From positions 40,835,368 to 40,899,367 of the forward strand of contig CM055103.1 of the NCBI GenBank assembly GCA_029204225.1: a stretch of 64,000 nucleotides of DNA. The letters run 5' to 3'. Position 1 is the stretch's first letter. Every line of letters starts with the position of its first letter. Both the position numbers and the translations under genes were made by a program. This DNA comes from Diphasiastrum complanatum (lineage: Eukaryota; Streptophyta; Lycopodiopsida; Lycopodiales; Lycopodiaceae). Of this stretch, positions 36,161 through 49,000 are shown one piece after another. Below the pieces are notes generated by a model, which saw only the letters and a program-made list of their open reading frames with translations, searched no databases and was not told the DNA's origin.

Positions 36161-36199
36161 TCTCGCCAACGGGCAGGTAAGGCCTAGCTTCTTCCCCTT

Positions 36200-37260
36200 T
36201 GCCTTTCCGATCATTCTTGTTATTGGGGGTCTTGGAGGATATGTGTGGATTGTCGAGGCTTGAACAAGATAACTGTTAAGCATCAATATCCTATGCCATG
36301 TGTAGGTGATCTTTTAGATGCCCTTCATGGTCCTATAGTGTTTAGGAAGATTGGCTTGAAAAGTGGTTACTAGCAGGTAAGAGCTCGTGAAAGGATGTGC
36401 ATAAGACTCCCTTTCGAACTTGTTTTGGATACTTGTTTACAGTTGCACTGATGTCGCGCATGTCAGTCACCTTACAACTATGTTGTCAACTTTGAGGGAG
36501 AACATATTATTTGGTAATAATAAAAAGAGCGAATTAGATCAAGAAATAGCATATTTGGGTTTTATAGTGCCAATAGATGGGATAAAACAGATCTTAAGAA
36601 CATGGCTGTTCTTCTTGCTTGGCCTATACCTACAAACTTGACAACATTAAGAGGCTTTCTTTAACTGTGTTTTATCATAGAGTGGTGAAGAATTATTCAC
36701 ATGTAGTTGCGCCATTGACCGATATGTTACAAAAGAATAAATGGAAAGAATGGAAAGTTTAGCAACGAAGTTTTGATGCTTTGAAACAAGTTATGGCTGA
36801 CTTTGTCACAGTAGATATTGCTCACCCTTAGAAACCATTTGTCGTGGAAACGGATGCGAGTGATGTTGCCATTGGGGCAATTCTAATGCAAGAAGGTAGG
36901 GTTGTGGTCTTTGAGAGCAAGAAGCTCAACCCTGCACAGAAGAATTATCCAGCTCACGAGGAGTTGTATGTCATATTCCACACTTTGAAGGCATGGAGGC
37001 ATCATTTGTATGGTGCGAAATTCTATGTGTACATAGAACATGACACTTTAAATATATTCTAATGATTTCTAGGTTGGAGGTCATTTGGTTCTTATTTCTT
37101 ATAGAGCTATCATTGCGAGAACTTCCAAAGTCAACAAATCTTTCCGTTTTGAATTTTAAGATTCAAGAAAAAACACTTTCTTTATGTGTTAAAAAGTTGA
37201 CTAATCGTCAACCTTGTGAGGGGACTAAAATTGAAATTTCCTAGAGTACAAGTATTTGAG
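36200..37260 (+). pseudogene. Decayed gypsy RT/RNase H
   Basis: + strand: CRGLNKITVKHQYPMPCVGD near 36250, thumb-like sequence to 36760, then RNase H ETDASDVAIGAILMQEGRVV and KAWRHHLYGAKFYVYIEHDT (36844-37062). Many stops. It differs from the A/B family and starts close to the 5' end of LINE copy 2, which may have inserted into it. Confidence 0.8.
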
Positions 37261-40200
37261 AGTAGAATGTCTCAAAATTGTCATTCAAATACACTTTAGA
37301 TAGGAAGCTTATTGGAAGGTGGAAATTTTTTACGCATCTAAATGACAATTTTAAAAGCTTAGGAGACAAAAGAGGATTATGGACATTGCTTGTCTCCCTA
37401 TGAGTGAGAGGAATAGCTAGAGGAGCCCAACAAATGGATGTTAGATGAAATATACCTAATATTTGTGATAGGATAGTCATTTCAAAGGGATATTGTTGCA
37501 GATATTTCTATGATAGAAAACAATCCATCCAAGGCCAAGGTTCAATTTCCATAAACAAGAATACGGTCTAGAACAAATTTAGATTAAGGCAACAATTTTA
37601 TCTTATCTATAAGAGTCTGGCAGTTCATTTGGAAAAGCATTATTTTCTTAAGCAACCTAGGAGATGAAAGAGATGTTTTTTGATATCATAAACATGTATT
37701 GTTGACATGAGGATTGAACATTAAGTAAATATGATCTGTAGCATTTTTCACATTCATTCATTTTCACTCATCTTGATTGTGTTTATGTCCATATCATAGT
37801 TTTGAAGTTGGACAGTTTATGTTTGTTTCAACAACTACTGAGCTTATTACAATTATAGGGTTTAATCTGATGTTCTACTCGAAAGGAGTACCTATGTTCT
37901 CACTATTAGTTCATAGTTGGACATTTTATCCTCATCGAATGTGCCAGTTTTGGTAATAGATCATATCAATGTAGCTTCTTCTTCATTTTGTACTAGTTCT
38001 GGAAAAACCACATGAACTAAATAATGGTAAAGACGATTAAGTTCTTAAATAATATTAGTTATGAGGATCTATTTTGTTTAACAAGGAATTCTTTGAAGAT
38101 TCAACTACAGCATCATTATATCCTTATTGAAGTTGAAGGTTAAGTCCTTATATGCAGGTCGTTATGGAGGTACCCAAGACACCAAAAGCCTCTTCACCTT
38201 CCTTACCTCGGGCTGCTTCTAGCCTTAGTCAATACAAGTAATTTTAGTATCGAGATAATAAGGTTTTGTGGTGCATAGATTTTGCTTAGTGAATGATTTT
38301 GTAATACACATAGAACCTAGTTAAAAACAACTTCTCAAAAGTCATTAAATCAGTTTGCAAGATTGAATAGTCATTTGTGATATGTAAAGTGTTCTAAAGC
38401 GATAATGAATGGCTCAAGTTGAATATATTGAAGTGATTATGATTTTGAAAGTTGTATTGCTTGTATTCTCCATCTTTGCTACTTAACATGGAGTCAGCCA
38501 ATGCCTTGCATATGCATAGTTGTCATGCTAGTCGCAAGCCATGAGGTAAATCAAGACTTTTCAAGCGATGGTTTGAAGCTTCCAACCAATTATAAGGCCT
38601 TCAACTTGTAGATAGCCACAGACCTTTATAAACTATTGTAGTTGTATAATATGCTTTGGATATGAACATGGTATTTGGGTAGAGGAAAACCCTTCCAAAA
38701 GTTAAACATTTCAAGAAGATTTGCCCTTAAATTTCTGAAGTGGGAGCTAAGAACATTACATAGAGCATCACAAAATAAATAACAATGGACACGTAATTGA
38801 TCATCATAAAAAATTCTTCAACCAAGACTATTGCACAATAAATAATGAGTCAAAATATAGTCGATTGCAGCCTCTCCTACAAAAAGAAACTATTGTATGA
38901 GTGACCTGCAAAGACCTCAAGGACATCAGAATAACCAATTGTCGAATGATTGGGAGTTATCCTACTCAATATTTAGGGAACCTTCTTGGAAAATATTATA
39001 ATAGGTTCAAGACCAATGTGGGTCCCCATCCCACTTTGTTGAACTTGCGATGAGTATGATTTTTGCAACTTGTGACGTATTTTGGCAACTGAGTTTCCCA
39101 TCTCCCCCCCAACTGAGCGGCAGCCCTGAAACACAAAATTGGGCTTTTCAGTCGTCCTATTCCTCTTTTTCTATTTACTTTTTGCACTTCTCTATTATTT
39201 TTGTCTTATCTAGTTAGCAACCACATTAGCAGGTTGACTCAAAGAACAATGAGACTACTGCACTCAATGCATACCTTCCCTTTTTATAACCCTCAACTCA
39301 CACTTATCATCAATAGTTGATGTATAGTTTATCATGATAAACATGGAAGATATGCAAGAAGGGTTAAGACAATCACCAGAGATTCCTAAGGGGAAAAAAT
39401 ATTGCACATTTCTCATATGCATAAAATTCGGCTTTTTCTTCCTTTTGCTCGTATATGCACCAGAAACAATAAGTATACTGAGCATTGCATGCTTAAGTCA
39501 ACTGCAAATTTAACGACAAATGAACATTATATAGCATGAGCAAGTGTTCTTGTGTGCTGTGTTTTTGCATGTTACCAGTAACTAGTGGTAGACAGTGTAG
39601 AAAATCCATAGTTGGGTCTTCAGGCAATGCTTATTTATAAATTTTATGTATGTGTCTTTATATACTGCTTTTCATCATTCAGATATCGAAGTACATTATA
39701 ATAAATATGTGCATAAAAAAAGTACTCTATGAATATATCATATAGAACCAAATACAATGTTACAGTTTAGTTAGTATGCAGTTGCATTGTCTTGTCATAT
39801 GCCAATCTGTATCCATACTATATATATTTCAAAATTGCAGATTTTTTTATATTCAAAGATTGATATGTAACTTCTCAATGAAATGCAAGGTTCTTAAATT
39901 TTAGATAGAATGATAGACTTCCACTATCAACATGAACTTTTCCCCTTTTATTTTGCACTTTCTGAATTTACAGCTCTTTACAGTAAGTAGAATCTGGAAA
40001 ATTCTGAATCACATGTAGAAATAGCTATTACTATTCTTGGAGAGAGAGCTGGAGAGTTTCGAAAGTTGATGAAAGCTTTCAGCTTTGTTGTCCTGGATAC
40101 TGTAGTAATAGTCAGGAGCTGATTATCAGAGGAAACTAGACATTTGATATACCAGCTATAGAAGGTTTTTCCAGAGAAGCTAGATAATCTGTAGGTACTA

Positions 40201-40755
40201 AACATACCATTTACCTAGCAGCAAATATATCAGTGTACATCTGATTTCCTCGTTGCATTGACTTTACAAATCAAATAGTAATCGGGATATTGTTTGTGCT
40301 CACAAGTTAGGGTTTATCTTACTGTTTGGGATGACTCTGGTAGGTCTAGCCATTTCCTTGCCAACTCTCTGAGCTGAAAGCTTTTTATAAGTGTTTATTT
40401 TTTATCTTTTATAACAATTGTATCCTGTCACATTCTGAACTTTTAAGCTTCCTATCTCAATGAGGTTTGAATTCAAGGAAGGCAGCATGGATTTGATAGC
40501 ATAAACTGAATGGCAGTGATTATGGTTTGAATGTTAGAAGATGTTAAATGGTTTGAACTAAAGAGTAGGATGTTATGTTGACAAACTTTTCATCCTTATC
40601 AATTTATCCCTCTACCAGATCCTCAGCATTTCAGTACTTCATCTTTGAATGCTTATAAGACAATGGAATTTTTGACATTGCTTCTCCAATTCAGTATGAA
40701 AGAAAGTAATCAGGATGTACACAACCGGATAAATTGACATTCCAGTCTTGTGCAG
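37261..40755. other. Unassigned, with one possible small exon
   Basis: Mostly AT-rich DNA without domains. 38157-38238 could be an exon: acceptor TATATGCAG, then VVMEVPKTPKASSPSLPRAA..., donor AA|GTAATT. If real it could belong to the gene ending at 41602, but nothing else supports it. Confidence 0.3.
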
Positions 40756-41602
40756 GCCTACAAAGCATGACCGGTGCAAACAGGAAATTCAGGAACGTGA
40801 GAAAGGCTGGTGGCACCCTCATCTGATTTCAAGCTCTTTGCCTTGGCTTGACCTAGGATGTGAATCTGTTCCTCCAGCTCTTCCTTCCACAGTAGAGAAT
40901 ATGCTTGACAAGGGAATGAGGAAAGTACAAAAGTGGGCTCCCAGGCCACATACAGCACCAGTATATCAAGTATCAAAGCAGCTAGTGATTGATGGACCTC
41001 AGCCTGAAATAACTAAGGCATCTACTTTGAATTTCCCCAAAAAAACTCAAGCGAAAACTCAGACAGATGATTTTGAAAATAATAGGATACAATCCATGAA
41101 ATTCGGCATTCAGAGACACAGAAGTGGGGAATCGGGCAGAAAATATTCTCAAAGAGGATGCTCTAAACAAGCTCATTTGCCCATTTCCTTATCTGGTGCC
41201 GCTACATCTAATATTAATATTCGGGCACATACGCGATATGATGCTCAAGTTCAATCTAAGAAGATGAAAACAGATAAAAATAAATACAGTTTAAAGTCAC
41301 TAGTTAAAGAAGTTCAAACTAGAGTGTATAAAAACTATATCCAAGATCTGGATTTTTCTGACAAAGAGCACCAGTTATGGGAGATGGGTACAAATGACAC
41401 AGGCATGTTGAGAGGGGACGTAAGCGATGGAAACCTGTACAACCACAGGTTTGAGACTTGGGCCCTCAAGGTTGTCAGGAGGGAGAAAAGACTTCGAGCA
41501 TGTGAGCCATGTACTCACGTTGGTGCCGAAAGCTTCACATCCAGCTTTTCATTAGACTTTGGGCTTTTACCAAAACATTCTCATGCTGAGGCAAGTTCCT
41601 GA
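40756..41602 (+). CDS. Probable terminal exon of an unrecognised protein
   Basis: An 847-nt open stretch begins right after an acceptor (TCCAGTCTTGTGCAG) and ends at TGA 41602. It encodes about 282 residues: ...KHDRCKQEIQEREKGWWHPH, a motif-like ENMLDKGMRKVQKWAPRPHT, a Ser/Lys/Gln-rich middle, then VKEVQTRVYKNYIQDLDFSD, KEHQLWEM and a C-terminus with CEPCTHVGAESF. It is charged, basic and probably partly disordered, with no membrane segment or enzyme motif. I do not recognise the family. Length and position fit a real last exon, but upstream exons are not identified. Confidence 0.5.
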
Positions 41603-43849
41603 AAAACCATCGAGCGTTTGTATTTCTCCAAAACCTCATCTACATACAATCATCCTACCAGTGACATATCATGTTTGCAAAGAAATCAGAAGCTTCTTGT
41701 TCACTTGAAAACCCACGTTATCATACAGAACATCTGATACGTTTTTGCTTATCATGTATTTTTACTCCAACTTAATTTATCGAAATTACTACGTCTGTGA
41801 TGAGCTCCAAATTTTATAAGCTGTCAGTTGTGTATTTTGCCATTAGCCTTCACAAGGTTGTATCAAAACTTCTCAAACGTGAAGGATCGATCATGATATA
41901 TCATAAACATCAAGTCATAGTAAGCTACGATTAAACATGATCTATAGACCATGCTCCAGGAGCAGTTCATGCTCGCACATGAATGAGAAGAAGATTATAA
42001 CTAAGCTTTATCCAATAGAAAAGTCTTTCCATACCTATGCATGAATGAGGAACAACAAAGTTTTACCCAGAAGGGCCTATACCTGCACTTCAATAAGACT
42101 ATGGATATCAAATCCACTCATTACTGACCACAAGTTATCTCATTACATTCTTTTCCTCTTCAAGCTACTCCAATGTGATGAGGCTTTACCAATACATGTG
42201 TTCGAGTACTTTAAGAGAATATAATTATTTGACTTAAATATAGGAGCCAAAATAAGATATAAAAACACTCATATTTACAACCAACAAATCAATAGAACAT
42301 GGACACCTATATGATGGCTTGTCAAAGAAATACAAATTGGAAACAATCATTTGAACATCATCACTAGAAAACAATTTCCAGTCCAACTCGCTGCACCATG
42401 AACAATACATCGTGCTCAAGGACTAACAATGGACAAACTTGCATGCAATCCAAAAGGTCTTAAAGCACATGGTCTAACTTATACAACACTTTCAAGAATT
42501 AAGGACAGTGATAATTTATGCCTCCTTCAACCATTGCAACCAGAAAACTTCATCGTTGACAAAAAAAAGTGAAACAAGAAATGCAAAGACTACATGACAC
42601 AACTGCTTAGAAGCTCATTGTTCTCGACACTAACCATCATGTAAGCACACACATCATCATATACTCTTTGAACATGATATTCTTACAAAAATACCACAAT
42701 GACCTGAAATTTACCAATCACTTAATGAATTCTGATATACTTTGCTTACAAGAAATACGTCAAAAACAAACAAGCACCTACTTTCCACACATATTTCAAA
42801 GCTACAATAATTTTTCATTTACTAAAAATGCAATATTTTGCAACCGGCACCAATACTCCACAAAGACACAATATTCAACACCAATGACATTGAAATAACA
42901 CATGCGACAAACACTCTTCAAGCCATATCACGGACCTAGAACGAAAAGTTGACCCTAGGCTTTTAAGGCAGCATCTGGAACGTTGAGGGTGCAACCCCTA
43001 AACCATAGGGATAGTATCTTACATTTTGTGATTAGAACCAAAAGATCTTTAAGGATGCACCCTTACAAGTCAGACTACACCCTAGGGGTCTAAAGGCATA
43101 ATCCCAAAGGTTAAAGGTAGTGCCCTAGAATTAAAGACAATGCCTTAACGATTGTTGGTGCCCCAAACCTTACCCAACCTACCTCTTAACCGTTAAGGAC
43201 TATTTGAAAGCCGACTTCAAAGGGAAAAGAGATGCCAACGAGATCATAGCACGAACTAGCAATCAGAGATTTGGGGACGGAAACATGGACTTAGCAAGCT
43301 AGTGGATCATTGAATCGAAGTGCTAGCAACCCCTCCTTGCAGTCATACGTCTAAGAGCCTGAAAAACTCTCATCGGTTTGGGAGCACGAGGTAACTTAGA
43401 AGGTCCCCATGATTGGATGTGGCAGAACCTCTGTTACTCACGTAGGGCATAACCACCATCAACGACAATGCCCCTTGACCCTTTTAGGACTTTTGGGCTG
43501 GACCAATCTCCCACCAAAAAAGGCCCTAACATCAAAATAGTCTCTACAATTTCTTTTTTCATTTTTTCAAACCGAGCATTTTTCATCATTGCCTTGCTGA
43601 CTTTCTTGGTAAAACATAACTTAAAAATTCTCCAACGTATAAACGATATGTTAAATAGTTCTTTGCCACCAAATATGATTTGCAGTAAACATATAAAACT
43701 CAAAGTATGTTTAATAAATTGATAATGCATATTATCAAATGCAAATCAAACTTAAATGACAAATACAAATCGAATAAATTGTTTATAAGAAAACATATTT
43801 AAATGCTCAAATACTTTTTTCCTGATTGACACTATGTGTAGATAAGTCA
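41603..43849. other. Unassigned
   Basis: 3' flank of the preceding exon, then AT-rich DNA without domains. A GC-richer block at 42900-43480 repeats ideas such as 'AGGGTGCAACCCCTAAACC' and GACAATGCC and looks transposon-derived, but has no defined ends. Confidence 0.35.
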
Positions 43850-44400
43850 TCAATATACTTCGTCTGTACTCTCCTTCTTTTTCCTTTTCATCATTGCCTT
43901 TTTGATAACTTGTATATCAACAACAAATTTTAAATTGTCAGATCGCAACTTCTCCATGGATTCTAACATATCTTGGTTTGAGCCCCGAAGACTAGTGATT
44001 GTAGCATTCAACTCTGATATAACATGCTTGAGTGCATTGTTTCCAGCACTAGTGCGTTGCACATAATGAAGCAATTGTTGATTTGCACGTTGCAATTGTT
44101 GATTAGCAAACTATAATTGTTGATTAAGACAAGATATGCTATGCATTCCAATATCACGCAAGCTTTGACAATGTCCAAATAATCCGCTATTTCCTTCATA
44201 TACAAATTTGAGAAGATGAGTTACGAACTTGAAATCTGGACACAAATTGGTAGTTGGATCTCTAGGATAAATTGATCCATCCACCTACAAATCTATATTT
44301 TTATGAATATTCATTCTCAATTCTCTAACTATTGCAGCATCATTCTTCACAGCTTTCCAATTTTTCTTAATAAATGGAGTGCATTCCATAGGAAGTGCAA
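43850..44400 (-). pseudogene. Coiled-coil protein remnant with 21-bp heptad repeat
   Basis: The minus strand encodes MECTPFIKKNWKAVKNDAAI near 44390-44330, a break, then SGLFGHCQSLRDIGMHSISC and a Gln/Asn-rich coiled coil (NQQLQRANQQLLHYVQRTSA), ending LRSDNLKFVVDIQVIKKAMM, KRKKKES before a stop at 43850. Three 21-bp units (CAATTG at 44072 and 44093, TAATTG at 44114) each encode one heptad. One in-frame stop is present. It may be the C-terminus of a transposase-like or unknown plant protein; no catalytic domain is seen. Confidence 0.45.
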
Positions 44401-45000
44401 CATGCAAATGGAACATTGTCATTGTTGAAAACTACAATACGTAAATGTTTCAAACTACAAGAAGTTCTAGTGTACCTTTCTTTTGTGCTCCGCTTCATTT
44501 TTTGCAGTGAGCACACCAAGATTTACAACGATACTTTTAAAGCTCTAGTCCCGAATTTTGAAACGAGCATGCAAAGAAGTTATTGCATCTCATGCCTAAT
44601 TAACTAATGTCCGAAATTAACCATAATAGTTAAACGTTGGGCAAGGCTGGAACTCGGAAAACGGCAACCAAAAGTTGCCGGTTCGCATTCTCTCTTTACG
44701 TAATTTCTCTCTAAAGTTGTCAAATTTATTAAAGGGCTCATTTTGAGCTCATATTTCCTCTAATGTAGATCTTGACCATCTGTCTAGTTCCTACTACGCC
44801 AAGTATCATTAATCCGACGATGGGCTATAGCTTATAGTAGTATTCACCACTCCGGCAGCTTAGCTTGCTACATGCAATAGCCCACCTCCTAGCCACCTCC
44901 TCATGAAGCCACCTCCTTGACGAATGATACCTAATACATAATATTAACTTTGCAAGGCAATCGCCAAACAAGCCCAAAAATGATGAAAAGAATGGTGCCA
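44401..45000. other. Intergenic, upstream of the ABC1K gene
   Basis: No gene recognised; it contains the likely upstream promoter region of the gene starting near 45192. Confidence 0.4.
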
Positions 45001-45007
45001 TATAAAC
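45001..45007 (+). promoter_or_regulatory. Possible TATA box of the ABC1K gene
   Basis: CATATAAACC lies about 35 bp before a (GA)n tract and about 190 bp before the proposed ATG, a spacing compatible with transcription starting near 45030. Not otherwise supported. Confidence 0.3.
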
Positions 45008-45033
45008 CTTTAGATTTATGGTGCTAAAGATGC

Positions 45034-45036
<3 letters not shown>

Positions 45037-45078
<42 letters not shown>

Positions 45079-45128
45079 AGAGAGAGAGAGAGAGAGAGAG
45101 AGACGCGCACGCGCACACACACACACAG
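45037..45128. repeat. (GA)n plus CGCGCA/(CA)n tract in 5' UTR/promoter
   Basis: About 33 GA units with one AAAA interruption near 45074-45077, then GCGCACGCGCACACACA. It lies just upstream of the proposed start codon at 45192. GA tracts at plant promoters can bind BPC/GAGA factors (established); a role here is inferred. Confidence 0.9.
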
Positions 45129-45191
45129 TGAGAGAGAATGTGGTGTGAGGGAGCTTGTGGAAAAGAAGAGCGAGGAAGGTAGTAAGTAGGT

Positions 45192-45227
45192 ATGTCGATC
45201 GCGGGAGCTTCATGTTCCCGTTTGCAG
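45192..45227 (+). CDS. ABC1K tentative exon 1
   Basis: ATG at 45192 gives MSIAGASCSRLQ then donor CAG|GTATCA. 36 nt keeps phase 0 with the next exon. The same frame stays open to a stop at 45428, so an unspliced reading is an alternative. Confidence 0.4.
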
Positions 45228-46015
45228 GTATCATCCTGTGCTGCAGCAGCAGGAGCGGCAATGCATTCAATTTCATTTTTGTCGACCTCTTTGCGCAGGG
45301 TACTGCACCCATCCATCTATCCCTTTTACTCTACCTTTTTGCATTTTACATCTCGCATAATCTCTCAATTTCTTGCCCTTCTGCTGTCCATTGCTGCCAT
45401 TCGTATCCCTTTACTCAAGCTTAATTGAATTCTGAGAATCACATCCTCAAGACATCAATGCGAGGTTTGGATCCTCGGCTAATTGCCGTCTATCTTAGCT
45501 TTTACGCTGCAAATTATTTTGGAGTTGCAATTTTCGTCCTGGCATTTCCAACGCTATGTGTTGCCATATCGTTTTAGTTTTCTCACAGTTCATTACTTAT
45601 TCATTCCTTCATGTGAATCATTGTAAGGACCCAAATGATTGCATATGCGGACAAAAGCATACAGAAGTTCTAAGTTGAGGCTTCTTATTTATAATAGTTG
45701 ATGATTTGGATGTGCTAGGAAGGGTGGAACGTAAGTTTTGGAAATGGAAGTTTGCCAAGATCGTTATTTACACGTGGAAGTAGAAGGCTTTATGGGGCGA
45801 CACGTCTTTGGGCTCGTGCTGCTTCCTCTTCCTCTCCTTTTTCAGAGCAGCGAAAATCATCTGATCTCAATCTCACCCCAGGTATAAATCAAACAGCTGC
45901 TGATTTCAGTGAGATACAGACATCACCTCTCGATTTTGCATTTCTAGCATTTTTTTTCTTTCTTTATCTTGTATATTCCATGTGCACTTGATTCAAATCA
46001 GGCTCCACATCAAAA

Positions 46016-46059
<44 letters not shown>

Positions 46060-49000
46060 TGTTCGAGTGCCTAGAACGAATGTCTGAAGGATTCTATGTT
46101 AGAAAACCGACTTGGTCATAGCAAGCAACCAAGATAAGATTCCTATTGTTGTTAGACAATAGCCATACACATACATGGAAGAGAACACACACAACTATAA
46201 TGAAGCAATGATAAGATGTATTCCAACTATGTCCCATTGCAAATGAGCTAAGGTGCACTACATACTTATAGACTTTGGTCTACACCAAAAGCAAAAGCAA
46301 TCCAAAAGCAATTGCCTAATTAATGTCTCTATATCTGGTAAGAGCATCAACACTTATCTATAAAAAAACTTGTGCTCCAAATCAAGCACTAAAATCTCGA
46401 CTTGAGTCTAACTAAATTCTGACTTGACTTTACTTAATATAGGTAAAGGCCCCTAGAATTAGCACGCAGGCATGATCCAAATAGTTACTTCAATTTCCAT
46501 AACATTCATGAGGAATTTCTCTGTGGCAAGGCATCCTCATGGTGGTGAGACTTGATTCTTAAGCTATCTACCTAGACAATTTATGGGGATTTGTAAGATA
46601 TCTTTCTTGATAGTTGACGATTCGGACTACTACCAAAAATGTATCAATTGCAAAATGGGAATCAAAAAGGTGGATACGTATGTCCAAGAACTCATCAATC
46701 TGCTCATAAAGTTTCCTTCGCTCGATTCCAAATTGACATTTTGACAATCTATCATAGGCTTGCCAACCGATTATTAGAATGAGTGTAGCAGGAATGTGCT
46801 TCATACGCTTGATGATGTGATTTGGATTGTGAAAGTCTACGATCCTACCATGGTAACATCAAGGAAGTAGCTATAGCAAAGTCCATCAACATCCAAGCCA
46901 AAGAAGGGAAAGAAAAGTATGAGAGATTAAAGAGAACTTATGATTCAATGTAAGTTTTTAATATTTCACTATATGGTGTGTATTCTTTACTTGTCTATTT
47001 TAGATTTTTCTGAAATGTGTCTAAATAGTTGTGAGCTTTCTAGAGTTCTTAAATTAGTAGATTTAAATCAGGAGCAAATTGAAACGAATGATCATAAGTG
47101 AATTTTAAGATGTATTTTCATTAGATGTATGTCTTAGGTTACCATCGACAAGATTGGTAGACCCTAAAATAGAGTTGATTTCAGGTATTCAACCTATCTC
47201 AAGGCAACCTTATAGGTATAGTCAAAAGGAAGAGATAGAGATTACTAAGCCAATAGAGAATGCTTCAAATATCGGGGGAAAAAACTGGTTTGTGGACTTA
47301 ATTTGGTCATTATGAGTTTCTAGTGTTGCCTTTTGGATTGACAAATGCATCAGCCACACTTTAACAAATCATGAACGATTTATTTTGTCCATTATCTGGA
47401 AAATGTGTGGTTGTATGCTTAGATGATATGTTCATCCATAGTAAGACTTTTGAGGAACATGTAGGACATAACAAAACGATTTTGTTAATACTGAGGCTTG
47501 AGAAACTTTATGCTAAAGAATTCAAATGTTGATTCTATAAGCAGGAATTTGTTTATCTTGGTCATAAGATTACTCTAAATTTGGGTGAAGCAATTTTATT
47601 TGATTTTGTTTTTTTGCGATTTGCTGCAGCGAATCGCGATTTGCGATACCCTGCGAATTGCGATTCGCTGCAACTATGACACTAACATTACTTAGAATTT
47701 ATCGAGGATATTTGTTTTCGATACAAGGGCTTAAAGTACATTTCCAAATCTTTGTACCACTTTTATGGACACTTATATGGACCAAATATCTCCACTCAGC
47801 TATAAGTTGCACTAACACCAGCCCATTGATCCTACGTCTCCCTGATATGGTCATAAGTTTGGCATGAAACACTCTCTCACACTGACTATGGGGAGAAGTA
47901 GACAATTAATTTGATTTGACCTCATGACTTAGTGTGGGTTTGTTGGTTGTGTATCTTTTTTCCAGAATTCATTCTTGGAATTTTACAAAGGTTACACATA
48001 ATTGCTTCATATTCATATATTCTAGGTTATATATGTGTGACGTTGATAATATTGAAGTTATTCAGGAAATTCTCATAGTTCTTTTAAGTCAGAGAAGGTC
48101 TCTCAATTTTTTTGTTTATCCATCTGTAATTTGGGCCTTGTTCAGAAAGGCTGCAGAAGTTTAATGAGCTCGTGAAGGAGGTGGTGGAGACTGCTATTAA
48201 TACAGGACCAAGAGGAGCTTTTCGACTTTATCAAGGCATTGAAGCTGCTGCCTCTGTTGGTGCTGAATGGCTGATAGAGCTTTCACGAGTGAGAGACCTT
48301 TGGGACTTCCAAATTTTTTGGCTTGGAATTTTTTGCGAACTTATAGTTTCGTAATTTTGTTCTATTTTGATGAGATCTTGATTGCTGTGCAAGAGGCTTG
48401 TTGCCCCTGCCAATTGTTCATGAATTGTATTTGAATAATTTCAAAATGGTTGGTCAATTGTATGAAAGTTGATAGATTACAGCCAACATGTAAAATCAAG
48501 TAGAGAACAGCTAATATCTAGAACTGAGTAGCATTAAAATTAAGCTACCTTACTGAAGACTTGTTGTCTAGGCTGCTCTCCATGTTTGTATGGCTATTGA
48601 TGCACAATGTATTGGGTTATCCTGCTGGGGTACCTAGCTTAGACTCTGTGGCTTAGTAAGTGTATGACTCAGTGCATTTTATCTTCTGCAGAACATGCAA
48701 AAATCTAGGGACTCCAGATTCCTCCAAGATTGGTCACCTGGCCCAATGCAACTTCGACAATTGTTTGAGAGACTTGGTGCAACTTATATCAAACTTGGAC
48801 AGGTTTTGGGTCTTGTTCTTTCTATCAGGGCTCGGATAAAAATTATAGTGGTAGCCATTATCACTTGGTGGTACTTACGGAGTATTTGTTTGAGCTTGAG
48901 ATCCTTTCTTTTTAATTTGTAAAGTCAAAGCTGGCTTTTTCTTTTCTTCATCAAGTATCAGCCTAAAGTCGATGCTATAGTGGTAGCCAGCATCACTACT

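Noticed and set aside
40756-41602. TPX2-type microtubule protein
   Set aside because: Basic and Lys-rich, but I could not see a TPX2 signature; left as unknown.
45459-45578. Small hydrophobic 39-codon ORF starting MRGLDPRL
   Set aside because: Lies between ABC1K exons, no supporting context; could be an intronic chance ORF.
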